Made by a program: the position numbers and the translations under genes | Notes under the pieces: generated by a model | What the model was told of the DNA's origin: nothing | The model's database searches: none | What the model saw: the letters and a program-made list of their open reading frames with translations, nothing else | In this document: piece after piece, positions 8,767-17,183 of the stretch | Layout of the letters: each line of letters begins with the position of its first letter | How positions within the stretch are numbered: position 1 is the first letter of the stretch | Assembly: GCA_039908525.1 (NCBI GenBank) | Contig: JAMOAY010000010.1 | Coordinates: 62,001-126,000, forward strand | DNA: 64,000 nt | Reading direction: 5' to 3' | Source: Magnetaquicoccus sp039908525 | GTDB taxonomy: Bacteria > Pseudomonadota > Magnetococcia > Magnetococcales > Magnetaquicoccaceae

Positions 8767-10332
8767 TTACTCTTCCGGAAAGTAGAGCAATTTGTCGATT
8801 TGACCCACGATCCTTACATCGTTGTACCGTTCGCAGGCAAAGGCGTGACCCCGACGCCGCACCTCTTCGGCCTCTTCCGGATGCTCTCTCATGAAATGCA
8901 CAATGGAGACGAGTTCGGCAATGGTGGTAAATTCCAGATAATGTTCTCCGGGAATAAAATGGTTGTGCATGAGAGGAGAATATTCCTGCACAAGCAGGGC
9001 ACCGCTGAGCAGAACCTCGAAAGAGCGACCGGTCAGATAACGCGCCATGTTGCCAAACATGAGCACGCTGAGACAGCAGGTTGCATCCGTGTACTTCCGC
9101 ATATAGGTCGCATAATCATCCAGCAACCACCGCCTGTAGGCTGGACTGGGGTCATAACGGGTAATGTCGTTGGTGTCGAGAAATTGGTTGACCTCCTGGG
9201 TGACCGGCAGTCCGACATGCCCGGCTGCGGCCAGCCAGAGGACCCGTGCCCAGTGCGGATGACGGATTGAGCCTCTGAAGAACAGATTCGGAACCAACGG
9301 TTTTTCCGTCGAGCCAAAATTCTGATCATTGAAAGGAATCAGGTGATCGTGCAGGATTTTTTTCCTGAAATGGGGATTGTCCCGCATGTGAGGGGCCGCA
9401 GGGTCGTGATGGCATTGCAGCAGTCCGTCAAAAAAATCCCCCATTGTTTCCAACAGGAATTTTTCTATACCTTCCGAGGAATCAAGAGACAGGCCCAATA
9501 CCCTCAGGAGCGGGTGCTCCTGTTGCAGTTGTTTTTTCATGGCAATGTAGTGCGGATGAGCGGCTCCCATAAAATTAAACCGCGGCGCATCAAACAACAA
9601 AATATCGACCTTTTTTTGTCTGCAGATCTCGGCAATGATACGACAATCCCCCTCGGCAGAGGCTTCCGTCAGCGGCAATTCATTGCATATTTCCGTTTGC
9701 CAACCGTAACGATCCATGGCAATCACAAAGCGCATGGCGGTCATCATGTAATTTTTCAGCAGCACGATCAAAACTCGATGTTTGACGCGGGGTGCACCGG
9801 CTGGAGGCAAGGGGTTGGTTACCAGGGGCATGTTTTTTGGTCTGAGTTGGCGCATTTTTTCCAGAGACAATGCCGGTGTTGGCGCATCCCAGTCAAATAT
9901 TGCGTGAAACTCCGGTATTGCGGCCCTGAGAATTTCAATAGCCCCTATTATAAAAGCTTGATCCTGCCGGGCAAGCACGACATTCAAAAGTCCCACCAGC
10001 GCGTGGCGAACGGTTCTGTTGTCGAGTGCCTGATGATCATCCGTCTGAGTGCCCGTTTGTTCGCGCAGAAGTTGCAGCGTCTCATTTCTGAGTTTGCCGG
10101 AGATCAATTCACCGATACAGAGGGCAAAGGAGATCGTGACATGCTTGACACCGCTTTTGTCAAGCATCATGGCGCAAAAGTAAGCCGACTGCACCCGCTC
10201 ATTGACAAGGAGTTGTCCGAGGAGATGGAACAGATGGCCTGCACCATACCGATGGTCCACGATAAACTGCTGAAGCTTGGAAAACTCGCGGGTTGCGTCC
10301 AGTTGACAGGCAATTTCAAAGAGTTTTTGCAC
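8767..10332 (-). CDS. CgeB-like glycosyltransferase (paralogue of the gene at 51351)
   Basis: A 521-residue protein. The first 180 residues are helical with no recognised motif. The middle begins a Rossmann-like domain (KHRVLIVLLKNYMMTAMRF near residue 185). The last 120 residues are the Glyco_trans_1_2/CgeB C-terminal domain (GRSFEVLLSGALLVQEYSP; FIPGEHYLEFTTIAEL; EEAEEVRRRGHAFACERYND). It is plainly paralogous to the protein at 51351-52913 along most of its length. The start is GTG at 10332 with an AAAGG site seven bases upstream. Its base composition is visibly more AT-rich than that of its paralogue. It is last in the sugar operon, so it may transfer the sugar that operon makes; acceptor unknown. 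Confidence 0.65.
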   Translation of the reverse strand: MQKLFEIACQLDATREFSKLQQFIVDHRYGAGHLFHLLGQLLVNERVQSAYFCAMMLDKSGVKHVTISFALCIGELISGKLRNETLQLLREQTGTQTDDHQALDNRTVRHALVGLLNVVLARQDQAFIIGAIEILRAAIPEFHAIFDWDAPTPALSLEKMRQLRPKNMPLVTNPLPPAGAPRVKHRVLIVLLKNYMMTAMRFVIAMDRYGWQTEICNELPLTEASAEGDCRIIAEICRQKKVDILLFDAPRFNFMGAAHPHYIAMKKQLQQEHPLLRVLGLSLDSSEGIEKFLLETMGDFFDGLLQCHHDPAAPHMRDNPHFRKKILHDHLIPFNDQNFGSTEKPLVPNLFFRGSIRHPHWARVLWLAAAGHVGLPVTQEVNQFLDTNDITRYDPSPAYRRWLLDDYATYMRKYTDATCCLSVLMFGNMARYLTGRSFEVLLSGALLVQEYSPLMHNHFIPGEHYLEFTTIAELVSIVHFMREHPEEAEEVRRRGHAFACERYNDVRIVGQIDKLLYFPEE

Positions 10333-10346
10333 CGTTAAACCTTTTT

Positions 10347-11618
10347 TTAACTTTTATGGGTCCAGGGGGATTGTCCTCCTGGCAGGGTCCAGGATCCGTT
10401 ATCCGATTCACAAAACGGAGCGTGTGACTGATCCACAATCCACTCGGCGAAGGCCAGAGAGCTGGTGAAGGCCGGCGAGATCGCATTCAGGACATGCAGG
10501 GAGTGGGCGGACCGTTCAATCACATAGTCCATCTCCAACCTCTTCTCGCGCCGGTTGATCAACTGGGGACGGATACCGACCTTGTCGCTGGCCACCAGGT
10601 CTCTGTCCGTCAAGTCTGGCATCAGTTTGCGAACCGCCGCCAGAAAGGTTGCCTTGCGGTACTTGCCCAGCTCCGCATGCACCAGATTGCGGAAATTTTG
10701 TTGATCAGCCCAGTACATGCGGCATATTTCACGCCCGATGCGCAGGGACTCCCCGAAGAGGGCTCCTTGCAGAATGCCGTAATTTTCCCTGCCCAGGGCG
10801 GGTATGGCGGTTGGTCCCGCGTAGACCTCCCCGCTGGCGACGCGGGTCAGATGCACCCCCAGAAAGGGCTGCTTGATGTCGGGCACCGGATAGATGTTGG
10901 CGCGTACCCGGTGTGCCCGCTCCGGACTCAGCGTATGGTAGATCCCCTTGAACGGAACCAGGGTATAATCCATTCCCAGGCCGAACTGTTTGGCCACCAG
11001 GTCGGCAAAGGCCCCTGCACAGTTGAACAGATAGCCGTAGTGAAAGCTGTCCGCACCGCTCACCACCGTGCGGGCCGCCACGTCAATGGCCGTAACAGGA
11101 CTGTTGAAAAACAACCCCACCCCGGCTGCCAGCAGCCATCCATGCAGTTTTGCCAACACCGCCTTGCTGTCGATCACGGCGGTGTCCGGGCAATGGATGC
11201 CCTGCTGGTAGACCGCAGCGTGGGGCTCGATCTGGCGGATGCCCTGTTCGTCCAGGCGCTCGGCCCGTATGCCGTTCTCCTGGGCATTTTGCAGCAGGCG
11301 CTCCAACACGGGCAGATCCTGGTCCGAGGTGGCGACGATCACCTTGCCGGTATGCTGGCAGAGGATGCCGTGTTCCTCCGCAAAGTGTTTCATGCGGCGC
11401 GCCCCCTCCGCACACACCTTGGCCTTCAGGGTGGCGCTGTCGTAGTAGATGCCGCTGTGCAGCACGCCGCTGTTGCGACCGCTGGCATGTTTGCCCAGGG
11501 CCGACTCTTTTTCCAGCACGGTGATCGAAGCCGCCGGGTAACGGTGACGCAACTCCCTCGCCACCGTCAGTCCGACAATCCCACCGCCAACGATGAGATA
11601 ATCCGTGGATTGTTTCAT
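10347..11618 (-). CDS. L-2-hydroxyglutarate oxidase LhgO-like FAD-dependent oxidoreductase
   Basis: A 423-residue DAO-family flavoprotein: FAD motif DYLIVGGGIVGLTVARELRH at the N-terminus, the LhgO-type SGRNSGVLHSGIYYD at about 50-65, and VPFKGIYHTL in the middle. True LhgO oxidises L-2-hydroxyglutarate to 2-oxoglutarate at the membrane. Here it sits among sugar-modifying genes, and LhgO-like proteins recur in surface-glycan clusters, so an altered alpha-hydroxy-acid or sugar substrate is plausible but unproven. ATG 11618 is preferred over 11633 because AGGGG lies just before it. Its last dozen codons are formed by a hairpin repeat (10362-10382), so the C-terminus may have been replaced by repeat insertion. 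Confidence 0.75.
   Translation of the reverse strand: MKQSTDYLIVGGGIVGLTVARELRHRYPAASITVLEKESALGKHASGRNSGVLHSGIYYDSATLKAKVCAEGARRMKHFAEEHGILCQHTGKVIVATSDQDLPVLERLLQNAQENGIRAERLDEQGIRQIEPHAAVYQQGIHCPDTAVIDSKAVLAKLHGWLLAAGVGLFFNSPVTAIDVAARTVVSGADSFHYGYLFNCAGAFADLVAKQFGLGMDYTLVPFKGIYHTLSPERAHRVRANIYPVPDIKQPFLGVHLTRVASGEVYAGPTAIPALGRENYGILQGALFGESLRIGREICRMYWADQQNFRNLVHAELGKYRKATFLAAVRKLMPDLTDRDLVASDKVGIRPQLINRREKRLEMDYVIERSAHSLHVLNAISPAFTSSLAFAEWIVDQSHAPFCESDNGSWTLPGGQSPWTHKS
10362..10382. repeat. Hairpin repeat, imperfect copy of the 38343 element
   Basis: CCAGGGGGATTGTCCTCCTGG forms an eight-pair stem (one G-T) with a five-base loop. The surrounding bases (GGGTCCAGGGGGATT, then GGGTCCAGG after the stem) match the element at 38340-38372 closely. 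It lies inside the 3' end of the LhgO-like reading frame. Confidence 0.7.
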
Positions 11619-11654
11619 GGAACCCCTGCGCACCCTGTCCCCTGGCAGCGCACC

Positions 11655-12593
11655 TTAAACGTTGCCGTAACGGGTGTTCCGAATCATCGTATACCCTTTG
11701 ATCAGCTCCGTGATACCCTCCGCCAGGGATATCTCTGCCCTGCAACCGGTTGCCTCGATCTTCTCATTGGAGACAATATAGTTGCGCTGATCGGGATCCT
11801 TGCCCACCGGGGCATCGATGGCGACAAAGTCCGGCAACTGCTGTTGGATAATGGCGCACAGCTCTTTTTTCGAGACGTTGGCAGAGGAGAGACCGAAATT
11901 GTAGATCTGCCCTTTCATCTGCTCGAAATGGGCGATGGCGTGCTGAAACACCCGGGAGACATCCCGGACATGCACATAATTGCGCTTGAAATGGCTCTCG
12001 AACAGCACGACAAAACGGTCGGTGACGGCGCGATAGGTGAAATCGTTCACCAGAAGGTCAATGCGCATGCGTGGAGACATGCCAAATACGGTGGCCAGGC
12101 GGAAGCTGATGGCATTTTCCCGCTGCATCAGCTCTTTTTCGATCCCCACCTTTTCGATGGCATACTGGGAGATGGGACGCAAAGGGGACTCTTCCGTGCA
12201 GAAATTATCCTTGTCACCGCTGCCATAGGCGCTGTTGGTGGTGGGCATCAACACGATCTGCTGCGGAGAGAGCAGGCGAATCATCAGGGAGATGGCCTCA
12301 TGATTGATCGTCGTGGCGCCCACCGGGTCGAGGGTGCAGAGGGGGGCGCCAACCAGGGCGGCCAAAGGAATGACGATGTCCGCTTTTTTGAGCAGCGGAG
12401 CCATCACGCTCTCGACCCGGATATCCCCCTTGACCACGGAAAAATGGGGGTTGTTGCAGACATGATGGAGGCTGGTCTGCTTGAACATGAAATTGTCCAG
12501 CACCGTTACCTTGTGTCCTGCCTGCAGCAGGTCCGGGACCATCGTGGAGCCCAGATAGCCAGCTCCGCCCGTCACGAGAATATTGTAGCGCAT
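11655..12593 (-). CDS. NAD-dependent nucleotide-sugar epimerase/dehydratase (extended SDR)
   Basis: A 312-residue extended short-chain dehydrogenase. It has the Rossmann motif TGGAGYLGS near residue 8, a PLAALVGAPLC segment, PTTNSAYG (active-site Ser/Thr region) and the catalytic YAIEK. It would act on a nucleotide-activated sugar as epimerase, dehydratase or 4-ketoreductase; the exact reaction cannot be read from sequence. The ATG at 12593 follows a short gap after the sugar 3-dehydratase gene. In the cluster it could supply the 4-keto substrate or reduce the product after branching. Confidence 0.8.
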   Translation of the reverse strand: MRYNILVTGGAGYLGSTMVPDLLQAGHKVTVLDNFMFKQTSLHHVCNNPHFSVVKGDIRVESVMAPLLKKADIVIPLAALVGAPLCTLDPVGATTINHEAISLMIRLLSPQQIVLMPTTNSAYGSGDKDNFCTEESPLRPISQYAIEKVGIEKELMQRENAISFRLATVFGMSPRMRIDLLVNDFTYRAVTDRFVVLFESHFKRNYVHVRDVSRVFQHAIAHFEQMKGQIYNFGLSSANVSKKELCAIIQQQLPDFVAIDAPVGKDPDQRNYIVSNEKIEATGCRAEISLAEGITELIKGYTMIRNTRYGNV

Positions 12594-12642
12594 GGTGTTT
12601 CCTTGTAATGAGTGCCATGGAAAAAAGGGGGAACCGTTCCTG

Positions 12643-13812
12643 CTAGACCGAGTTCAGAATGGTGCAAAGTTCGTCCACCTCCGCCCCGGCCAAATCGGGA
12701 AAGTTGCCGATGTAGAAACCGTAAAAATGCACATGCTCCGTGGCCGGGAAGGCAAGGTGGTGTCCCTCTGGCACGATGCCCTTCAGGTAGGGCTGGCGGA
12801 TCTGGTTGCCTCCCCCGGCGCTGCCCCTGCGGAACTCCACCCCGGAGGCCCGCATCCTGTCCATCAGACGCTGGACCAGATCCCTGTCGGGGTGTTGCAG
12901 AATGAGGTTGAAAGCGTAGTTGCTGGAGCCCTCCAGCTTGAAGTCGGTGCGGTATTTGCTCGCATCCAGGCGTTCCAGAAAGCGCAGAAAATTTTCTGTC
13001 CGTCGTTGGACGATCCAATCCAATCGCTTGAGCTGGCTGCGCCCCAGGATGCCGCCTATTTCGGTGTTGCGCACGTTGTAGGCGGCGAAGGCAAAGATGA
13101 ACTCAGGATTCAGTTCCGGGTATGCGGTCTGATAGGCCGTACGCACCTCCAGGTCGCTCGCCTCGCGGACCATGCCGTGGGAGCGCAACATGCGCACCTG
13201 TTGATATACCTCCGGGTCGTTGGTGCAGACCATGCCCCCTTCGATGGTGCTCATGTGGTGGGCATAATAGTAGGAAAAATTGGAGATCCAACCGAAACTG
13301 CCCAACCGTTGACCGTTGTGGGTGGCACCGTGGGACTCGCAGACATCCTCGATCAGCGGAATGTCGCGCCGCTGCAACTCCTGCAGCAGTGCGTCGGTCA
13401 GCCCGTCGAAACCCTGGACATGGGTGAGAAAGACCGCCCGGGTCCGGTCGGTGATCCGGCTCAATATCTGCGCCGGATCCATCGCCAGGGTGCGAGGATC
13501 GATGTCCGCGAACACGGGCATAAACCCATTCTGCAAGACCGAGGCGACATCCGAGATCCAGGCGAGGGGCGGTGTGATCACCTCGCCGCCCTCCGGGTGG
13601 CGGTTCTTGAGCACCGCCATGGTCAGCAGGTTGGCTGAGGCGCCGGAGTTGACGAAAACACTGTATTTCACCCCCAGCCAGGCCGACCACTCTGCCTCAA
13701 AGGCCCGGACGTTGGCACCGTGGGTCAGGATGGGATCCTCCTGTTGCAAATGCTGGATCACCAGATCGAGATCCTGCCGCAGGATGTTGTTGCGCATCAG
13801 TGGAAATTTCAT
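12643..13812 (-). CDS. DegT-fold sugar 3-dehydratase (ColD/RfbH-like, catalytic His in place of Lys)
   Basis: A 389-residue DegT/DnrJ/EryC1-fold protein. The PLP-site loop reads FSYYYAHHMSTIEGG: at the position where aminotransferases have the Schiff-base lysine this protein has His185. ColD and RfbH (E1), which remove the C3 hydroxyl of 4-keto-6-deoxy sugars using PMP, carry histidine there, and the length is close to ColD (about 388). No cysteine cluster for an RfbH-type iron-sulfur centre is visible, so it is nearer to ColD. Predicted product: a 3-deoxy-4-keto nucleotide sugar. ATG 13812 (MKFPLMRNN) is chosen because the upstream extension is low-complexity shadow sequence; the ribosome-binding site is weak. 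Confidence 0.75.
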   Translation of the reverse strand: MKFPLMRNNILRQDLDLVIQHLQQEDPILTHGANVRAFEAEWSAWLGVKYSVFVNSGASANLLTMAVLKNRHPEGGEVITPPLAWISDVASVLQNGFMPVFADIDPRTLAMDPAQILSRITDRTRAVFLTHVQGFDGLTDALLQELQRRDIPLIEDVCESHGATHNGQRLGSFGWISNFSYYYAHHMSTIEGGMVCTNDPEVYQQVRMLRSHGMVREASDLEVRTAYQTAYPELNPEFIFAFAAYNVRNTEIGGILGRSQLKRLDWIVQRRTENFLRFLERLDASKYRTDFKLEGSSNYAFNLILQHPDRDLVQRLMDRMRASGVEFRRGSAGGGNQIRQPYLKGIVPEGHHLAFPATEHVHFYGFYIGNFPDLAGAEVDELCTILNSV

Positions 13813-13826
13813 TGCATGGCCATGAA

Positions 13827-14792
13827 TCAAGCAGAAAGTGAGTGGAGGAATGCCGTCACCTCGCGGAGGACGGCCTCGGGACCGATGCCGACCTGCTCGT
13901 GCAACTCGGCCCGTGAGCCCAGTTCGAAGTGATAGGCCGCCTGGACGCCGATGTTGAGCATCCGCACCGTCAACCCTTGGCGCCCGATCCACTCGAAGAA
14001 GATGGCATCGACGCCGCCCCGTCCGCAGAACCCCTCTTCCAGGGTGACGATGCCCGTGTAGGAGGCCAGCAGGGAGAACAGGGAATCGGTGGCGCCATGG
14101 GTAATGTCAAACAGGTCCACCACCCCAACCGATACACCCGCCGCAGCCAGGGCATCCGCCACCTTGAGGGCGGTATGCAGCATGTATCCGGTCGCCACCA
14201 GGCAGACCGTGTGGCCCGTCCGGTGGCAATGATAACCGACCTTCCATTCCGGAGCGCCGGCGTCGTAAATCACCGGCAAGACCTGGGCATCCAGACGCAC
14301 ATACTTGGGGCCCATGCTGCCCAGGCAGAGGTCAAAAAGGGCGCCGGCGGTGACATGATCCGCCGGGGAGAGGATGCGGATGTTGGGCAAGGCCCGCATC
14401 ACGGTGATATCCTCGTAACACTGGTGGGTCGGCCCGGAGACCACATAGCTGTAACCGGCCCCCACCCCCAACAGGTTGACGTTCATGGGGCGCACGGTGG
14501 AGAGCAGGGCCAGGCTGATCCGGATCTGCTCATAACAGCGCAGAGTGATGAAGGGGGCGATGGCATACGCGAACAGGGTGTAGCCTTCCAGGGCCAGACC
14601 GGCCGTCACGTTGATCAAATTCTGCTCGGCGATGCCGACGTTGAGAAAACGGCTCGGGAAATCGGCACGAATCCGGTCGAGCACCGGCGAACCGAAATCG
14701 GCGGTGACGAAAAAAATTTTCGGATCGACCGCCATGGTCTGCCAGATGCGGTCGAGAAGAACATCGCGCATCGCAAGGGGCTTGGCGCTCAT
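13827..14792 (-). CDS. Transketolase C-terminal subunit (pyrimidine-binding and C domains)
   Basis: A 321-residue protein matching the second half of transketolase: ADFGSPVLDRIRADFPSRF, then NVGIAEQNLINVTAGLALEG with the catalytic glutamate that activates thiamine diphosphate, and a C-terminal domain. It overlaps its N-terminal partner by four bases (ATGA), so the two are translated coupled. With that partner it should form a ThDP enzyme moving a two-carbon ketol unit. The setting, beside a sugar 3-dehydratase and an epimerase, argues for surface-sugar synthesis rather than the pentose phosphate pathway. Confidence 0.85.
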   Translation of the reverse strand: MSAKPLAMRDVLLDRIWQTMAVDPKIFFVTADFGSPVLDRIRADFPSRFLNVGIAEQNLINVTAGLALEGYTLFAYAIAPFITLRCYEQIRISLALLSTVRPMNVNLLGVGAGYSYVVSGPTHQCYEDITVMRALPNIRILSPADHVTAGALFDLCLGSMGPKYVRLDAQVLPVIYDAGAPEWKVGYHCHRTGHTVCLVATGYMLHTALKVADALAAAGVSVGVVDLFDITHGATDSLFSLLASYTGIVTLEEGFCGRGGVDAIFFEWIGRQGLTVRMLNIGVQAAYHFELGSRAELHEQVGIGPEAVLREVTAFLHSLSA

Positions 14793-15625
14793 GGATTTTG
14801 CTCCAGCAGGGTGTCGATGAGCTCTGGCTTGGGATTGATGATGTGCGACAGCGGCGCATTTTCCAGACCGGGAACCCCACGTCCTTTCAGGGTGCGGGCA
14901 ATCAGCGCCTTGGGTCGGCCTGTGCGGCTTGCCTTCATCTGCAGCAGGGCAGCCTGCACGGCGGTGACATCGTGGCCATCCACCTCCCGGCAGTCCCAGC
15001 CAAAGGCCGTCAAACGATCCGCCAGCCTGCCATGGCTGACGATCTCATCCGTGAAACCGAGCATGCTGATCCGATTGTCATCCACGATCAGGTGCAGGTT
15101 GTCCAACCGATGCTGGGCGGCAAACATGATCGCCTCCCAGTGGGCCCCCTCATGCAACTCGCCGTCGCCGGCCACGACAAAGAGGTTGCGGTCGCTGCCC
15201 TTGCGGTTCAAGCCCAGGGCCATGCCGGCCGCCACCCCCAACCCGTGTCCCAGGGAGCCGTTGACCGTTTCGTAGCCGGGAATCACCGGGTCCGGGATGC
15301 CACCCAGAAAGCTGCCCGCCTGGCAAACCCGTTGCAGCTCCTGCAGCGGAAAAAAACCCAGATCGGCCAGAATGGGGTACATGCAGATCGATCCATGCCC
15401 CTTGCTGATGACACAGCGGTCCCGCTGCTCCGCCAGAGGGTGTTGCGGGTCGAATGCGAGCACGCCCCCATAGTACAGGGCGACAAAAATCTCCACGGGG
15501 GAGAGGGAAGAGGCCAGACGGGTCTCCGGGGCCCGGCGATGGATGGCCAGTGTCTCCCGCCATACCCAGTGCGCCTTCTGGCGCAGATCGACAGCAGTCA
15601 CAGTTCGGTACTCCCTCTTGTCCAT
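14789..15625 (-). CDS. Transketolase N-terminal subunit (ThDP diphosphate-binding)
   Basis: A 278-residue protein with transketolase N-half features: SKGHGSICMYPILADLGFF early, GSLGHGLGVAAGMALG, and the ThDP/metal motif VAGDGELHEGAHWEA followed by LHLIVDDNRISMLG (GDG followed by the metal-binding N). It carries no C-terminal half, which is the separate gene at 13827. Split transketolases of this size are typical of secondary and surface-sugar pathways and of archaea. It follows the radical SAM gene after 15 bases. Confidence 0.85.
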   Translation of the reverse strand: MDKREYRTVTAVDLRQKAHWVWRETLAIHRRAPETRLASSLSPVEIFVALYYGGVLAFDPQHPLAEQRDRCVISKGHGSICMYPILADLGFFPLQELQRVCQAGSFLGGIPDPVIPGYETVNGSLGHGLGVAAGMALGLNRKGSDRNLFVVAGDGELHEGAHWEAIMFAAQHRLDNLHLIVDDNRISMLGFTDEIVSHGRLADRLTAFGWDCREVDGHDVTAVQAALLQMKASRTGRPKALIARTLKGRGVPGLENAPLSHIINPKPELIDTLLEQNP

Positions 15626-15640
15626 CCGTGCGACGCCCGT

Positions 15641-17131
15641 TCAGGCGCTCTTTTGCTCAAGCAATTTCCGGGGCAGATGAATACCGGTCATCCGCTGCAC
15701 ATCGGCCACCACGGCGGGCCCGAACTTGCCGCGAACCATCTCCAGATAGCCTGGATCCGTGAAGTAGGTGTGCCAGGCTCTGTCACGAAATGCAAGAATT
15801 TCTGCCGCCGAACAGTGACGATTGGCCAGCGGCAGGGTCTCGTAGGCGTGCTGGGAAAAATGGCTCCACTGGGCGGGCAGCTGCCGTTTTTCCTGGATGG
15901 CCGTCTGGTACAACCGGGAGCCGGGATAGGCCATGGCCGAATAGAAATTGGCAAACTCACACTTCAGCTCCAGAGCCAAGTCCAGGGTGGACTGCATCCG
16001 CTCCCGGGTGTCGTCGGGCAGGCCGAACATGTAGTTGCCGAGCACGTAGATGCCCGCGTTTTGCACCCGCTGCACAGCATGGATGATCTCCGTATTGCCC
16101 ATGCTTTTGTGGGCGCCATCCCGGACCACACTGTCGGCGCTTTCGATACCGAGGGCCAGCCAGTTGAAACCGGCCGCCTTGAGTTTGTCCAGCAGTTCGT
16201 CATAGATGGTATCCACCCGGGCGTAGGCCCAGATGTTGACCTTGTAATCCCGTTGCAACAACAGGTCGCACAGTGCCTCCACGTGACGCTTGTTCAGCAG
16301 GAACATCTCATCAACAAATTTGATATTGCAGACACTGTATTTTTCCACCAGATGATCAATCCACCCCACCACGGTGCGGGGCGACCACATGCGGTAGGAG
16401 GGCTTTCCGAATGGGGCGTTGATGCAGCAGAAATTGCACTTGAACGGGCAACCCAGGGTGGTGTAGATCGATGCGTAAGGGGAACGCCGGTCGATATGGT
16501 CGAAGCAGTGCCAGTTGTGGGCCCGGTAACGTGCCATGGGCAACAGATCCCAGGCCAAGTCCGGCAGCTCACCGTCCAGATCCTGGATCAAGGGCGCAGG
16601 GCCGCTGCTGGGAACAATCCGCCCCTCTTCGCGCCACCAGAGGCTGGGAATGCCACTGAAATCCTTCAATCCTTGGCGGATGGCCTGCAGCACGGCCACG
16701 ATGGTAAACGGTCCTTCGCCGTCACAGACAAAGTCCACCGCCTCCTCTTCCAGGGTTTGCCGGGGCAGAGCGGCCGGATGGGTGCCGGTCAGCAGGATCT
16801 TGCGTTCGGGGTCGGTCTGTTTGATCAGGCGGGCGATTTTTCCGGCCGAGCCCATGTTCTGGGTGGAGGCGGAGGGCTGAAAACCGTAGACAGGGATGAC
16901 GATGAGCTCTGCTGCATAGGTTTCGCACGCCACCCTGGCCGTCTCTTCGGCCGAGGTGCCCATGGCAGGGGTGTCGTAGATGGCTGCGGTCAGCCCCTTG
17001 TGTCGCACATGACTGGCGAACAGGCTGGCATACACGGGCGGTTCAATGGCGCTGAAATCATCGCCCAGAGACTGGTAGATCTGACGCCGATCACCGGGAT
17101 TGATGAACAAAACATCGACTGCTTCCGACAT
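15641..17131 (-). CDS. B12-binding-domain radical SAM protein
   Basis: A 496-residue protein. The first 180 residues resemble the cobalamin-binding domain found in class B radical SAM enzymes (VDVLFINPGDRRQIYQ near the start; ILLTGTHPAALP; DFVCDGEGPFT). The radical SAM [4Fe-4S] motif is LGCPFKCNFCCINAPFG near residue 230, with ALGIESADS later in the barrel. Family members include C- and P-methylases and ring-contracting enzymes. In this cluster it could methylate or rearrange the sugar carbon skeleton. The DxHxxG motif of classical B12 binding is not evident, so cobalamin use is uncertain. Confidence 0.8.
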   Translation of the reverse strand: MSEAVDVLFINPGDRRQIYQSLGDDFSAIEPPVYASLFASHVRHKGLTAAIYDTPAMGTSAEETARVACETYAAELIVIPVYGFQPSASTQNMGSAGKIARLIKQTDPERKILLTGTHPAALPRQTLEEEAVDFVCDGEGPFTIVAVLQAIRQGLKDFSGIPSLWWREEGRIVPSSGPAPLIQDLDGELPDLAWDLLPMARYRAHNWHCFDHIDRRSPYASIYTTLGCPFKCNFCCINAPFGKPSYRMWSPRTVVGWIDHLVEKYSVCNIKFVDEMFLLNKRHVEALCDLLLQRDYKVNIWAYARVDTIYDELLDKLKAAGFNWLALGIESADSVVRDGAHKSMGNTEIIHAVQRVQNAGIYVLGNYMFGLPDDTRERMQSTLDLALELKCEFANFYSAMAYPGSRLYQTAIQEKRQLPAQWSHFSQHAYETLPLANRHCSAAEILAFRDRAWHTYFTDPGYLEMVRGKFGPAVVADVQRMTGIHLPRKLLEQKSA

Positions 17132-17183
17132 GTCTCCTGACTCCTGTCAATCCCTGCAGGCACTGCACGGCAACGCGCACCCC

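Noticed and set aside
10494..12608. 704-codon plus-strand open frame
   Set aside because: Antisense to the LhgO-like and epimerase genes, which both have clear family motifs; the frame itself shows none.
14798..17140. 780-codon plus-strand open frame
   Set aside because: Antisense to the split transketolase and radical SAM genes; composition is shadow-like.
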